From CAJPSE01 sp963514535 (GTDB lineage: Bacteria; Synergistota; Synergistia; Synergistales; Aminobacteriaceae): 12,999 nt of DNA. The stretch is taken from the NCBI GenBank assembly GCA_963514535.1, contig CAUPUB010000065.1:1-12999 (forward strand). The letters run 5' to 3'. The position numbers were made by a program, and so were the translations under genes. Of the stretch, positions 12,864-12,999 are shown piece by piece (within the stretch, counting starts at the first letter, position 1; each line of letters starts with the position of its first letter). The notes beneath the pieces are model-generated. The model made no database searches. It was given only the letters and a program-made list of their open reading frames with translations, and was not told the origin of the DNA.

Positions 12864-12999
12864 TTCCTTCGTTGTTCGGCGCTCGGCGGTTCGCTTTCGG
12901 TTTGTTTTTTGGAGGAAGCCGCTTATTGTAAGGATTTAGTGAGGATTTTGAGCGCAGCACATTGACAAATTTACAGGCGAGCCATAGAGGGAAGAGGAA
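12864..12999 (+). other. Untranslated leader, probably of an rRNA operon or other stable RNA
   Basis: No credible ORF opens here; the site GGAGG at about 12912 leads only to TTG followed by TAA. The stretch GCACATTGACAAATT (12956-12970) resembles the boxA-like element (CTTTGACAA/CTTTGAAAA type) found shortly before 16S rRNA in many bacteria. A perfect promoter and a long leader fit that. The window ends in AGGGAAGAGGAA, which could instead be the ribosome site of a gene starting just outside. Confidence 0.4.

Overview
The window is GC-rich, densely coded DNA from a bacterium that uses strong Shine-Dalgarno sites and several GTG starts. The gene set (corrinoid nucleotide-loop enzymes, a NhaC-family antiporter, a HisD paralogue of the HpsN type, and a P-type ATPase flanked by small accessory proteins) and the AT-rich spacers fit an anaerobic bacterium. 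A member of the Synergistota is my best guess, but that is an inference from style and gene mix; no marker gene in the window proves it.

Layout. Positions 1-2648 (minus strand) hold a probable operon: cbiB, then the threonine-phosphate decarboxylase gene (cobD), then a secreted or membrane-anchored protein of unknown function that runs off the left edge. Diverging from it, cobT (2951-4051, plus) supplies the lower-ligand activation step. The three corrinoid genes together build the aminopropanol arm and activate the base of cobalamin; I see no B12 riboswitch in the shared spacer. A 372-base spacer follows (4052-4423) between convergent cobT and htrA. It holds several GC-rich hairpins, a 29-residue amphipathic small ORF whose ribosome site lies in a hairpin, and a TATAAT on the opposite strand. 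This is the most unusual part of the window.

Positions 4424-5866 (minus) encode a complete periplasmic HtrA/DegP-type protease. Diverging from it is a HisD-family dehydrogenase (6147-7493) that resembles sulfopropanediol dehydrogenase-like paralogues more than histidine-biosynthetic HisD, followed by a Nudix ADP-sugar hydrolase (7679-8245) and a NhaC-family antiporter (8321-9784). Short tandem repeats of three different units lie around the Nudix gene.

Positions 9939-12723 form a metal-transport module: a small single-helix protein, a P1B-like ATPase whose membrane motif reads YSC where CPC is usual, and a small HMA-like protein coupled to the ATPase by a 1-base stop/start overlap. A terminator-like hairpin sits between the first and second genes. 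The window ends with a near-consensus sigma-70 promoter (12836-12863) and an untranslated leader that probably precedes an rRNA operon or another stable RNA outside the window.
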